Part shown: positions 30,478 to 39,759 of the stretch, one piece after another | Layout: each line of letters starts with the position of its first letter | Position numbering within the stretch: the first letter of the stretch is position 1 | Assembly: GCA_003165235.1 (NCBI GenBank) | Contig: PLSV01000024.1 | Span: forward strand, 1 to 64,000 | From: Syntrophobacteraceae bacterium | GTDB lineage: Bacteria; Desulfobacterota; Syntrophobacteria; Syntrophobacterales; Syntrophobacteraceae | DNA length: 64,000 nucleotides | Reading direction: 5' to 3' | Notes under the pieces: generated by a model | The model's database searches: none | Seen by the model: the letters and a program-made list of their open reading frames with translations, nothing else | What the model was told of the DNA's origin: nothing | Position numbers and translations under genes: made by a program

Positions 30478-32444
30478 TAAATAGCGAACACCCGTTTCGG
30501 ATGACGATTGACCTCAACGTGCTCGACCATTTGGCCGACGGTCTTTATAGCAGCGTGGCTGCGGTAATTACGGAAACGGTAGCGAATGCATGGGACGCTG
30601 ATGCTACCGAAGTTAAGATCGGTCTGGATATCGCTGGAGACCGAATCGAGATCGTGGACGATGGGTTAGGAATGGACCCGAATGCCGTCAATGATCGCTA
30701 TCTTCGGGTCGGCTATCGACGTCGAAAAGAGGGCGATACCACTCCAAGCGGGCGCCCGGTTATGGGCCGTAAGGGAATCGGCAAGCTCTCGCTCTTCTCA
30801 ATCGCGGACTTGATCGAGATACAAACGCAGGCCAATGGCCCCGACGTTGCCGGTCTGAAGATCATATCTACCGATCTGAGAATTGCCATGCAGAACGGTC
30901 TTAACGAGTACAATCCCGAACCTGTTCTTGTCCCGCATGGCGCATTCCCGAGCGACCATGGCACCCGTATCATTGCATCCTCCTTGAAGCGTAATCGTCT
31001 CCGCGAGATGGCCCCGGAGTCGCTCCGGCGCCGCATGGCCCGACGCTTTTCAGTCATCGGGAGTGAGGGTTTTCGTGTCTTCGTGAATGGGGTGGAGGTG
31101 ACTGCCACTGATCGGGAGGACTTGAAGTTCGTCGAGTATTTGTGGACATTTGATGATACGGCGGTGGCCACTACATCATGCGTGAACCTCAAAAAAATCG
31201 AACGTCTCGCCGATCGGTCTGACGGATGGAATCCTGCATGGCAAGTTCGAGGCTGGATCGGAACTGTGGATCGTCCCAAACGTCTGTCGACTCCCGAAGG
31301 AAACCTGAATTCGATCATTGTCCTTGCGCGAGGTCGATTGGTGGATGAGGACGTTTTGGCACGTATCGTCGGTGCAGAAGTCTACACAAAGTATTTGACC
31401 GGACAGGTGGAGGCGGATTTTCTCGATGCTACCGATTCTGCGGACATCGTGACCAGCAATCGACAGCGTGTGATTGAAGACGATGCTCGGGTCGGCGCGT
31501 TGACCGTTTTTCTTCAGAAAGCTCTCCGCAGGATCGCCGAAACCTGGAGCGAGCTCAGGGCAACGGATAAAACCAGCGAATTGCGAGAACGATTTCCACG
31601 GATCGGAGAATGGCTCGATGATTTACAACAGGGCTGGAAGACGAAGGCGGAGAAACTCCTCGAACGTATTGCTACCATGGAAGTCGGAAAAGACGATGCG
31701 GACCAAGAGGAAAGCCAGCGAACGCTTCTTCGTCACGCGATCTTCGGATTTGAGCGGCTTCGGCTACGTGGAGATGCCGAGGAGTTGGAGCGTGCCTTGT
31801 CCGAAGGGGTAGAGGCGCTTCTGCGGCTCCTCGCCGACAGAGATTCATTGGAAGCATCGTTTTATCGAGATATCGTGCGCAACCGTTTGGATGTTATCAA
31901 AGAACTCCAGCGACTGGCGGACGCCAATCGCCGAGAGCGTGTCCTGCAGAAATATCTCTTCGACCACCTATGGCTTCTTGATCCTGCGTGGGAACGTGCC
32001 ACCGGGAGCGAGGAGATGGAGCGGAGATTACGCTTACAGGAAGAATTCGGCAACGATGACGAGACGAAGGAGAAATATGGTCGGGTCGACATCCGGTACA
32101 GCACCGTCGCCGGTAAGCATGTGATCGTGGAACTGAAGAGGGCTTCGGTTCGCACTGGTATTTATGAACTCGCGGAACAAGGAGCCAAATACGTCGACGC
32201 AATGAAGGATGTCTTGCCCCCGGAGGAAAGAGATCGGGCACAAATCGAGGTCGTGTTCGTCGTTGGTGCCAATCCGCCTGAATCTTCCGACCGAATCGAG
32301 AATGCGATGAATAGCGTATCGCCGGGATCGAGAATCGTGACCTACGAGCTTTTGACCGGTCGAGCCCGCGCGGCGTACGCATCGTATTTGGAAAGCGCCA
32401 AGACGGCAGACCGAATCGATCGATTGTTTGTAGATGAAGAGTGA
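30474..32444 (+). CDS. GHKL-ATPase plus nuclease-like protein, resembling BbrUII/HgiDII-family restriction enzymes
   Basis: VITETVANAWDADATEVKI, IVDDGLGMDP, GRKGIGKLSLFSIAD (GHKL N/G boxes); C-terminal YGRVDIRYSTVAGKHVIVELKRAS nuclease-like motif; ATGA overlap with vsr frame. Confidence 0.75.
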   Translation: MINSEHPFRMTIDLNVLDHLADGLYSSVAAVITETVANAWDADATEVKIGLDIAGDRIEIVDDGLGMDPNAVNDRYLRVGYRRRKEGDTTPSGRPVMGRKGIGKLSLFSIADLIEIQTQANGPDVAGLKIISTDLRIAMQNGLNEYNPEPVLVPHGAFPSDHGTRIIASSLKRNRLREMAPESLRRRMARRFSVIGSEGFRVFVNGVEVTATDREDLKFVEYLWTFDDTAVATTSCVNLKKIERLADRSDGWNPAWQVRGWIGTVDRPKRLSTPEGNLNSIIVLARGRLVDEDVLARIVGAEVYTKYLTGQVEADFLDATDSADIVTSNRQRVIEDDARVGALTVFLQKALRRIAETWSELRATDKTSELRERFPRIGEWLDDLQQGWKTKAEKLLERIATMEVGKDDADQEESQRTLLRHAIFGFERLRLRGDAEELERALSEGVEALLRLLADRDSLEASFYRDIVRNRLDVIKELQRLADANRRERVLQKYLFDHLWLLDPAWERATGSEEMERRLRLQEEFGNDDETKEKYGRVDIRYSTVAGKHVIVELKRASVRTGIYELAEQGAKYVDAMKDVLPPEERDRAQIEVVFVVGANPPESSDRIENAMNSVSPGSRIVTYELLTGRARAAYASYLESAKTADRIDRLFVDEE

Positions 32445-32475
32445 TCCCTCTGATTGACGAACTACTTGCCGATAG

Positions 32476-33204
32476 ATGATGATCGGAGTTTCGATGGACC
32501 CTCGACATTTATTCATGGACGAACGGCTAACCGGCATGTGTGTCTATTGCGGTGCTAAACCAGAGACGCGCGATCACGTCCCATCGAAGGTCTTGCTGGA
32601 TAAGCCTTATCCAGAGGATTTGCCCGTTGTGGGTGCTTGTAAAGAATGCAATGAGAATTTTTCGTTGGATGAACAGTATGTGGCCTGTTTCCTTGAGTGC
32701 GTCAGATGTGGAACCGTCGAGCCCTCCGGCCTTCAGCGTCCCAAAATCAAGCGCATTCTCACCGAAAACCCTAAGTTGAAGGATCGGATTGGGGCATGCC
32801 AGAGAAAGGACGATGCTGGAAATTTGCTCTGGTACCCAGAGATTGATCGATTGCGGAAAATAGTTCTGAAACTCGCGCGGGGCCATCTGGCATATGGAAT
32901 CTATCCAGAATTTAAAGATCCCGTTGAAGTGGCTTTTGCCCCCCTGTCTAACTTGTCCGACGAAGAGAGGGTGGCATTCGAGGATGTACCCTTCCGGAAG
33001 GTTGATGTGGTGCCTGAGATCGGCAGTCGGGGGTTTCTTCATGTATTTGTGGTGGAAAGCAGCGGAGAAAAGTCCGTCGCATATGTAGATCATTGGATTG
33101 TAGTGCAGCCTGGTCAGTATCGGTACGTCGTAATTGTAAAAGGTGGGATACTTGTCAAGCTGGTGTTAGGCGAGTATCTCGCCTGCACGGTTTCTTGGGA
33201 ATGA
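32476..33204 (+). CDS. HNH-endonuclease-like protein
   Basis: CVYCGAKPETRDHVPSKVLLDKPYPEDLPVVGACKECNENFS (CxxC..DHVP..CxxCN). Confidence 0.65.
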   Translation: MMIGVSMDPRHLFMDERLTGMCVYCGAKPETRDHVPSKVLLDKPYPEDLPVVGACKECNENFSLDEQYVACFLECVRCGTVEPSGLQRPKIKRILTENPKLKDRIGACQRKDDAGNLLWYPEIDRLRKIVLKLARGHLAYGIYPEFKDPVEVAFAPLSNLSDEERVAFEDVPFRKVDVVPEIGSRGFLHVFVVESSGEKSVAYVDHWIVVQPGQYRYVVIVKGGILVKLVLGEYLACTVSWE

Positions 33205-33330
33205 TGTTTCATTCGAGGATCGTTGCCTCTTCATTTTTGGGGCAATCCCAATGTTCATGCTACTGTCTGGCGAACATGCCCAAGAACAGCTCCGAACGTA
33301 GCATTAGGCATATTGAGGATTTCAGGCGTG

Positions 33331-34116
33331 CTATAACTCCTGCTGTTCGGTTCCATTATCCGGCCCTTGAATTGTTCGCCCCAAGTATTCCATGAATTGC
33401 TCGTTGATCTGGCATCCAATAGTCTGAGTCCTCAGGATCTGCCAACCCTCAGTCTCGTTGAGTGATCCTATTGCATCGGCCCAAGCTGCCGGAAAACCAA
33501 GTTCTAAAACGGCATCTTCAAAAGTCTTTCCCATCCGTATGAAGTTTTCTTGTGTAAAATACCATTGCTCATCCAACGAATACTTAAATTCAACCATGGC
33601 GTCGAAAACCACCTCAAGCAGCAAGGCGAAGTATTGCGTGCATGCAGTTACAACATCTACATCTGGAACAGATGGAAGATCTTGAATTGGTAGAAAGTAA
33701 TGGTAAACAATTCGTTTATCGCCATGGCTTGTAGTTGACTCGCCAACTCTAACGATAGTGTCGCCTATCTTTGTAGACACATTGCGGTATTCCACGAAGA
33801 AACGTGCCAACCGATTCCGCCTTAGTAGTTCTTGACGCCCAGCATACCATTCCCCGAAGCCCTCCACTGCGCCGATCACTGCTTGCATGGCCAAGGTGAT
33901 GGTTCGCGCTGATGAAGCAAATGCGTCCGTAAAGCATTGCGCCGCGAAGAAATTATAGCCTACATCGTTTAGCTGACGGAGGAAAAAATATGTCTGTTGG
34001 ACTTTATATTCTGCTATGCTTATAGATCTGTGCATTTTCTGTGAAACCCAACTAATGAAATGATTAAAACTGAGTGCTGCCAGATCCAGTAGCCAGTCAG
34101 GTTGATGTGCTCCCAA
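33331..34116 (-). CDS. Uncharacterised protein, third gene of Argonaute operon
   Basis: 261 aa; 20 bp downstream of the nuclease gene on the same strand; predominantly helical N-terminal half. Confidence 0.6.
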   Translation of the reverse strand: MGAHQPDWLLDLAALSFNHFISWVSQKMHRSISIAEYKVQQTYFFLRQLNDVGYNFFAAQCFTDAFASSARTITLAMQAVIGAVEGFGEWYAGRQELLRRNRLARFFVEYRNVSTKIGDTIVRVGESTTSHGDKRIVYHYFLPIQDLPSVPDVDVVTACTQYFALLLEVVFDAMVEFKYSLDEQWYFTQENFIRMGKTFEDAVLELGFPAAWADAIGSLNETEGWQILRTQTIGCQINEQFMEYLGRTIQGPDNGTEQQEL

Positions 34117-34136
34117 CCCAACGCTGATAGGTCTCG

Positions 34137-35372
34137 TTAGCTGGATGAATCGGACATCTTGCCTGGACGCGAAACAACAACCGCTCCCAAGACTCCACGA
34201 ATCTGGCGCAGTCCTACTTGGAGGAGGGCGTGCTCCTCTACCCTCCGGGACGCGTCCCAGACAAACGCAATTACGCCCGAATAGTCCGTCCCCTTCGTGA
34301 GGTAGAGGCTCGCGTCTGAGCCCACCTCGTCTATTATCTTTTGAACCTTGTCTGTCTGACGCAGGAACTTCACTTCAATGATGAGCTTCATAGAAGGGAT
34401 GAAAAGGTCGGTTCGTGGCTGCTTCTGGCCAAGAGACGGGAAGTACTCCTCATCTTTGAGGTCAGGAAAAATGGGAGCCAGAAGAAAGTAAAGGAGGTCC
34501 TGAACATGATATTCGTGGTCAATGTGCCACTTCCGGGCTATTCCCCCCTTGGTTCGTGCCTTTGGGTCCCACGTCCAGCGGCGAAGGCCTGCGGAAACGC
34601 GATCTAGAATCCGAAGGACGTCCGGGATGGTGATGCGGCCGGGGACGATCACCGGAGCGGAGCGGCGAGTCCATGAGAACGCCGCGAGCCGTAAGGCCGC
34701 CCGAACGACCGACAGGTCCTCCGTTACTTGCTGCTTGAGCAGGTCAAGGGTCAAGCGCTCGTCGGCCTCAGTCTCCTCACTGACGGCTTCACCGGGGGCG
34801 ACCGAACGGGACCGGAGAGCCGTTCTAACATCCGCGACGCTGCTACTTTGGGGAAGTGGAAGCTCAGTGCACCCAAGAGCATGAAGAGCTGCGGAAAAAA
34901 GGCATCGCTGCCAAGCCTCGATTGCCGGAAGCCTCGCGGCCCGAGGAACGAAACCAAGCATCCACTGGGAGGTGATGGCCACTTCGTCGCCCTGGAGGAA
35001 GCGAGCGCCAAGGGCAAGGCCAAGAACTGCTACGGCGTCCGTGAAAAACGGCGCTGGTTCGCCTGCGATGTCTGGGCTTCGTCCACATAGCCATTTGAGG
35101 CCGTTCCGGAGGCCTTGCGCTTGGACCTCATCGAGGGCGAACGCATGTGCCGCATACCCGATAGTAGCGAGATCGTGATACGACCGAGTAGTAGTCGAGA
35201 AATTGGCCGCCGCCGTTGTGGCGAGCGCTGCAAGGTCGTCGCAAGGGGTATCCTCGTGAAGTACCCACGCGAGGAAGGCACGGTCCGACGGGCTTACTTC
35301 GGGTGCGCTCATAACGCGGCGCCGGAGAGCGTCGGCGGCGTCCTGCAAAAGAACTTCGGTAACGGTGCTCAT
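34137..35372 (-). CDS. Argonaute-linked protein with DpnII/MboI-like nuclease domain at C-terminus
   Basis: EYHVQDLLYFLLAPIFPDLKDEEYFPSLGQKQPRTDLFIPSMKLIIEVKFLRQTDKVQKIIDEVGSDASLYLTKGTDYSGVIAFVWDASRRVEEH; start MSTVTEVLL at 35372 overlaps the pAgo stop. Confidence 0.75.
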   Translation of the reverse strand: MSTVTEVLLQDAADALRRRVMSAPEVSPSDRAFLAWVLHEDTPCDDLAALATTAAANFSTTTRSYHDLATIGYAAHAFALDEVQAQGLRNGLKWLCGRSPDIAGEPAPFFTDAVAVLGLALGARFLQGDEVAITSQWMLGFVPRAARLPAIEAWQRCLFSAALHALGCTELPLPQSSSVADVRTALRSRSVAPGEAVSEETEADERLTLDLLKQQVTEDLSVVRAALRLAAFSWTRRSAPVIVPGRITIPDVLRILDRVSAGLRRWTWDPKARTKGGIARKWHIDHEYHVQDLLYFLLAPIFPDLKDEEYFPSLGQKQPRTDLFIPSMKLIIEVKFLRQTDKVQKIIDEVGSDASLYLTKGTDYSGVIAFVWDASRRVEEHALLQVGLRQIRGVLGAVVVSRPGKMSDSSS

Positions 35373-37663
35373 AGAAACCACCTTGAACGTCCAATGCGAC
35401 CCCAAAGAACGCTCGCGTCCCAGTTCGGAAGGCCGCCGAGTTTTCCGAGGAGGTCCGCGATGATTTCCGAGTACAGCACCGTCACTGGAAGAGACCCGGG
35501 GAAGAAACTTTTCCACGAGTGGTTAGCGAAGGCGTAGACCTGCCTGGCGAGGTAGGTCGTGTCCGTAAACGTCGACTCTCGGTGGAGTCGGAGAAGGATG
35601 GGGGACGGGAGCCCATCTTCGGGGCGTTTCACGTCGCGTGCACCGGTGAGAACGATGAGAACCTCCGATTTCGAGAGCTTGAGCACTTGGCCGCGCTCTG
35701 GTGCATAAGCTCCTTTTATCTTTTTTGTCTCGTAGTCATACACTCCATCCTGGCCCTCGTCGAAGAGGAGATATGGATGGTGTTCGTTGACCTCGACGAA
35801 GGCGAAATCGACATCGTATCGTCCTAAGGCTTTCATCAGGTTTTTGACAGCTTCTGCCTCGACGTTGCGGAATGGCTTGAAGGCGTGAAAGACAAGACGG
35901 ACATGGTCACCGTCCTGCCAGTTCATATCCTGCGAGATGGAATTAATTGTGTTCCTCAAAGTGGCCAGGAGTTCCTCCCCATATTTCTCGTAAGGGACGG
36001 CCTGGCTCCGGTTTGTGATGCGGTAGTCGCCATCACCCGAGAAGACGGTAGTGAATCCCACAACCCTTTCCCGGTTGCCGAGACGTCCCTCGCCGACCTT
36101 GGCTGACCCGATGCCCATAACAAGCTCATGCGCGATAGCCCTGTCGCATCGGAGCAGCCACGGCGTTCCCCCGAGTTTGCTGTACGTGGCCAACGCCATG
36201 TTGTTGAGGGCATAAGCAAGCTGTCCTTCCCAAAGAGACGCAGTCTCAAGGGTGAACTCCTGCACGGGCGTCTGGTGCGTAAGAAATGCGTGCTTTGTAA
36301 CGAGATAGGGGTTGTTTGTTCCCTGCTGCTCTCGGAATACTTGTTCAATCTGGACGAGGGCGAGGTCCCATCGGTCTTCGTCGGAGATGGCCTCTTGGGC
36401 GGCACGCTGGTAAGCGTCAGCAGTTGGGTTATCGGTGAGGAAGAATTTCGGAGAAACGCCGTCGAGACGATACTTGCCGATTAACCCGTTGTCGAACGGT
36501 CCCAGCTTTTTCTTGGGGTGCCGTTGGCCGTAGAAGAACTTATGGAGGAACTGTTCCACCCGACCTTTTGCGGAGGCCTGACAGACGACCGCGATACGCG
36601 GACGGTTCTTCGAGAACGTTTGCTGGGAGTAGGGTCCGCAGTTTTGTATGCCCCGGTCAGCCCAAGTGTCTGTCTTGGCACCTGTCGGGTCAAAGACGTA
36701 TACCGGTTTGGGCGCAGTTTCTATTGTCGGAAGTGCCTTGCCCTTAAGGAGAGTGCCCACGGTAAGGGTAACGCCATGGCTTACCTCAAGGACCTGTTTC
36801 TGGAGGTACCCGACGATCTTGAGGAGATCTTGGAGCTTTGCCGGTCCAACCCGGTGCGTCGCGGCTTTTTGGAGTAGAGCTTCTCGGACCTCGTTTGCTC
36901 TGTTCATGAAGACTTGGTCGAGGAGGTTGGTGAAGCTGTGAGAACTGGGCTCTAGATAACACTCCTGCAACTTTACTGAGTGCATTCCGTCGCGGGCATC
37001 TTCAAGCTGGATCTCGTCCAATCTCAATGCTGAGACTCGTCCAAGGAGCTCGAAGCGGGGTTCGAGCCTTGGGTCGTTTTGGGGACACATTCGGCCAACA
37101 TAGAACCCCTGGAGTTTGATTCCGGCGGTATTGAGTTCGTCGGAAGACGCAGTCACACGTCGGCTTGTTCTGGAATCGAGTGCTAGACCAAGGAAGGGTT
37201 CGCGATTGGCGAAGGAAAAGACCCGAACATCGAGCTCATAGCGCGGTGAAAGATCGAGCCATGCTGGCGCGGAAAGCCCCTGAGGGAGGGCCTCTTTGAG
37301 AAGGCCATTTACCCCAAGGAACGTGATGGGTCTATATTTGATGACCTGCCTAGGCAGGGCATGCAAGTGGTCAATAAGGGTTTCACGAAGTAAAACCGCT
37401 ACCATGCTTAGATTCTCACGGAGGGGGAGTTCTTGTTGAGCATCTCCTATCGCCGGGGCGTTCTGAATCCGCGGGAGGCAGACGATCCGGTCGCGTTGGC
37501 GAGCTACTGCGTGAGTTCCACGATGTGTGTGCCGAAGCTGGATGAGGTCGTCGCGGCCTGTTATTGGATCGTATGCGAATATGCCGACCTGGATAGTGGT
37601 GTCGGGGACTTCAATAGGCACGATATTGAGCGCGGGCTTAGTATTATGCTGAGAGTAGCTCAT
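35369..37663 (-). CDS. Prokaryotic Argonaute (long type, catalytic tetrad apparently degenerate)
   Basis: PIWI-like TKHAFLTHQTPVQEFTLETAS..YALNNMALATYSKLGGTPWLL, HVRLVFHAFKPFRNVEAEAVKNLM, LPVTVLYSEIIADLLGKL; 764 aa. Confidence 0.8.
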   Translation of the reverse strand: MSYSQHNTKPALNIVPIEVPDTTIQVGIFAYDPITGRDDLIQLRHTHRGTHAVARQRDRIVCLPRIQNAPAIGDAQQELPLRENLSMVAVLLRETLIDHLHALPRQVIKYRPITFLGVNGLLKEALPQGLSAPAWLDLSPRYELDVRVFSFANREPFLGLALDSRTSRRVTASSDELNTAGIKLQGFYVGRMCPQNDPRLEPRFELLGRVSALRLDEIQLEDARDGMHSVKLQECYLEPSSHSFTNLLDQVFMNRANEVREALLQKAATHRVGPAKLQDLLKIVGYLQKQVLEVSHGVTLTVGTLLKGKALPTIETAPKPVYVFDPTGAKTDTWADRGIQNCGPYSQQTFSKNRPRIAVVCQASAKGRVEQFLHKFFYGQRHPKKKLGPFDNGLIGKYRLDGVSPKFFLTDNPTADAYQRAAQEAISDEDRWDLALVQIEQVFREQQGTNNPYLVTKHAFLTHQTPVQEFTLETASLWEGQLAYALNNMALATYSKLGGTPWLLRCDRAIAHELVMGIGSAKVGEGRLGNRERVVGFTTVFSGDGDYRITNRSQAVPYEKYGEELLATLRNTINSISQDMNWQDGDHVRLVFHAFKPFRNVEAEAVKNLMKALGRYDVDFAFVEVNEHHPYLLFDEGQDGVYDYETKKIKGAYAPERGQVLKLSKSEVLIVLTGARDVKRPEDGLPSPILLRLHRESTFTDTTYLARQVYAFANHSWKSFFPGSLPVTVLYSEIIADLLGKLGGLPNWDASVLWGRIGRSRWFL

Positions 37664-37885
37664 ATCACTCTTTCTCGGACATGAATACCTGTCTGCTCAG
37701 GCCCCTTCGGCGGCAGCAACTCGTCATTGAACGGCGATTTTGCGGTATAGATGCCACAGCCGCCCTTGAGCAGGCGTCCCTTGCGAACCAGGCCGCGCAA
37801 AACACGGCCCTGGTCCATAGCCACCGAGGTCTTTAAAGCCGGCGCGCAAAAACACATCACTCCGTTTGCGGGTAATGCGTTTCAT
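37660..37885 (-). pseudogene. Frameshifted/truncated AbiEi-antitoxin/DUF6088-like N-terminal HTH remnant
   Basis: MKRITRKRSDVFLRAGFKDLGGY (frame 1) continues as DQGRVLRGLVRKGRLLKGGCGIYTAK (frame 2) across ctatGgaccag. Confidence 0.5.
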
Positions 37886-38384
37886 CACGCGGATTTCCAG
37901 GTTTTCTGCCCCATATCATTCCTTGTGTGCTCCTAAAATACGACATCTAAAGACTGTTTCCAATTGAATAATCAAGAAGCTAAAGCTAGATCGTTTGCCC
38001 CCTTCCCTTATCAGGTCCTTTAATAGATTGTGCTGCTTCCAACCCGCTCATGGCGGGCCGAGTGTTACTCGCCCCTTTCAGGGACTCCCCGAGACCGTGG
38101 CGCCTCGGCCATTTTGTAACGCCCCCGTTCGCAAGAGCTAAGGGCCTACGCCCCTCGCGTGCGCAAGGGTGAAGGCTACGCCCGAGGGGCGGGGTATTCC
38201 CAGCCTCCTGCGTCTTCGGCTTGTGCAGGCCGGGAGATCCCCCGCCTCGCCCCTCGCCATTGCTGCCTCCGGTCTCGTCGACTTAGGCAGAAGTGGCAGG
38301 GTACTTTGCGCTGGGTCACCTGTCCGCGTCCCAGCGTTCAAGGCGTAGGACAGAGAATCTTTCTTCCGATTTGTGATTACGGTC

Positions 38385-38426
38385 TTGACAAAGTTATGAA
38401 GTGCCAGTAATTTGAAATGCCAGTAA
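38385..38426 (+). promoter_or_regulatory. Candidate promoter with tandem 13-bp operator-like repeats
   Basis: TTGACA (38385-38390), 17-bp spacer, TAATTT; gaagtgccagtaa (38398-38410) and gaaatgccagtaa (38414-38426). Confidence 0.45.
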
Positions 38427-38463
38427 CACATTAACAATGAGAACACTTTTGAGGAGGTTCGAA

Positions 38464-39759
38464 ATGGCAATCCGGAGACAGAAAAAAAGCGTGATGGTCG
38501 AAAATTTTGGACTGCGTGACAACCCGTTCTCGTCGATTGGGATTTACAATGTTGACGGTGAACATACCTACGTGCCTGAAATGTACGGACGTCAACTCAA
38601 TGAGTTCTATGAGAAATTTTTCCTGCGTTCTCTGGAGAACGAGCGTCACCGACAGGTGATCGGAGCGGTATGGTCAAGTCACACGGGAAGCAAGTGGGGG
38701 AAGGGTTTCGGAAAGTCGATGCTCATGGCCGAGGAGTCGAAGCGTCTCAATCAAGATTTCGGTGCTGCAATGCTGCGGAGGATGGAAGTCGAGGAAGAGG
38801 ACGTTGCTCAACACCCTATACTTTCCGGTTACTGCACCTTCGACCAGTCTAAAGGAATTACATCTTTTCCAGCGGCGCTCCTTGATGCGGTGGGATTTAT
38901 CATAGCGTCTCCCTATGGTGAAACAACGGTTCACCGGGAACTTCGTGCTCGGATTCTGGCCGACCTTGACTACCAAGAGGGCTATGCTGGTCAGGCGATC
39001 GAAGAGGCGATTCAAGCAGAGCTCCGTAAATATAGCGGCCTCAACATTCAACTGGGCCACCATACGTTATCCCGGTTCATTTTTGACCTCGCTCGGGAGG
39101 ACACCGCAGCTATTGTTGGTTTTATCCGCCATGAAATTGGTCCTCGGATCAAGGCAACTCAGGGGTTCAATTTCATACATGTTTTTAATGCCTTCGCCAA
39201 ACTTGCCGGGGTGGTCTACATTACCTACTTCATCGATCAAATTGAGAATTTCTCTCGGTTTACCCGCCAGCAGGAGCGAGATATTAAAATAATCCGCGAG
39301 GCTATGTGTCAGACTTCCCCAACGGCAGACATGGCTTCGTTCATCTTTCAGATGCATATACACGCTCAACAGGCAATCGAGAATTGGTGGCAAATAGAGG
39401 ATCTGCCTTCACTGGATATCACAGTTCCAACCAATAGCGGACGTATCATAACCATTACAGGTTTGGGTAGGCAGGAGGCGGAGATTCTAACATCCAGGTA
39501 TTTGGCCGACTACCGTATCGACGGTTTTGATTCACCGCAGCCACTCCATCCTTTTACACCGGAAATCATCCAGGCCGTCTTGGATGCGACCTCAGGGAAC
39601 CCGCGGAGCCTCTTGCGTACCTTAGGTGATATCCTGGACAAGGCCCGAGATGACGAAAGAGATATCCTAGATCTCACTTACGTTGAACCACTTCTCGACC
39701 AAGATTATGACGCGCAGGCCAATGTCTTGGAGGACGAATTCGACAATCCAGTGAGGTGA
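38464..39759 (+). CDS. AAA+/STAND-like ATPase (Cdc6/ExeA-like)
   Basis: ENFGLRDNPFSS, SKWGKGFGKSML (P-loop), VVYITYFIDQIENF (Walker B-like), ATSGNPRSLLRTLGDIL (sensor-2-like); RBS gaggaggttcgaa. Confidence 0.7.
   Translation: MAIRRQKKSVMVENFGLRDNPFSSIGIYNVDGEHTYVPEMYGRQLNEFYEKFFLRSLENERHRQVIGAVWSSHTGSKWGKGFGKSMLMAEESKRLNQDFGAAMLRRMEVEEEDVAQHPILSGYCTFDQSKGITSFPAALLDAVGFIIASPYGETTVHRELRARILADLDYQEGYAGQAIEEAIQAELRKYSGLNIQLGHHTLSRFIFDLAREDTAAIVGFIRHEIGPRIKATQGFNFIHVFNAFAKLAGVVYITYFIDQIENFSRFTRQQERDIKIIREAMCQTSPTADMASFIFQMHIHAQQAIENWWQIEDLPSLDITVPTNSGRIITITGLGRQEAEILTSRYLADYRIDGFDSPQPLHPFTPEIIQAVLDATSGNPRSLLRTLGDILDKARDDERDILDLTYVEPLLDQDYDAQANVLEDEFDNPVR

Noticed and set aside
14848-32444. GTCGAC depletion as evidence for a HgiDII-like specificity
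   Set aside because: Several GTCGAC sites are visible in the window and I cannot compute expected counts, so no inference was made.
38138-38470. 110-aa minus-strand ORF in the GC-rich intergenic region
   Set aside because: Arg/Pro/Thr-rich with no domain signal; spans the candidate promoter of the ATPase operon.
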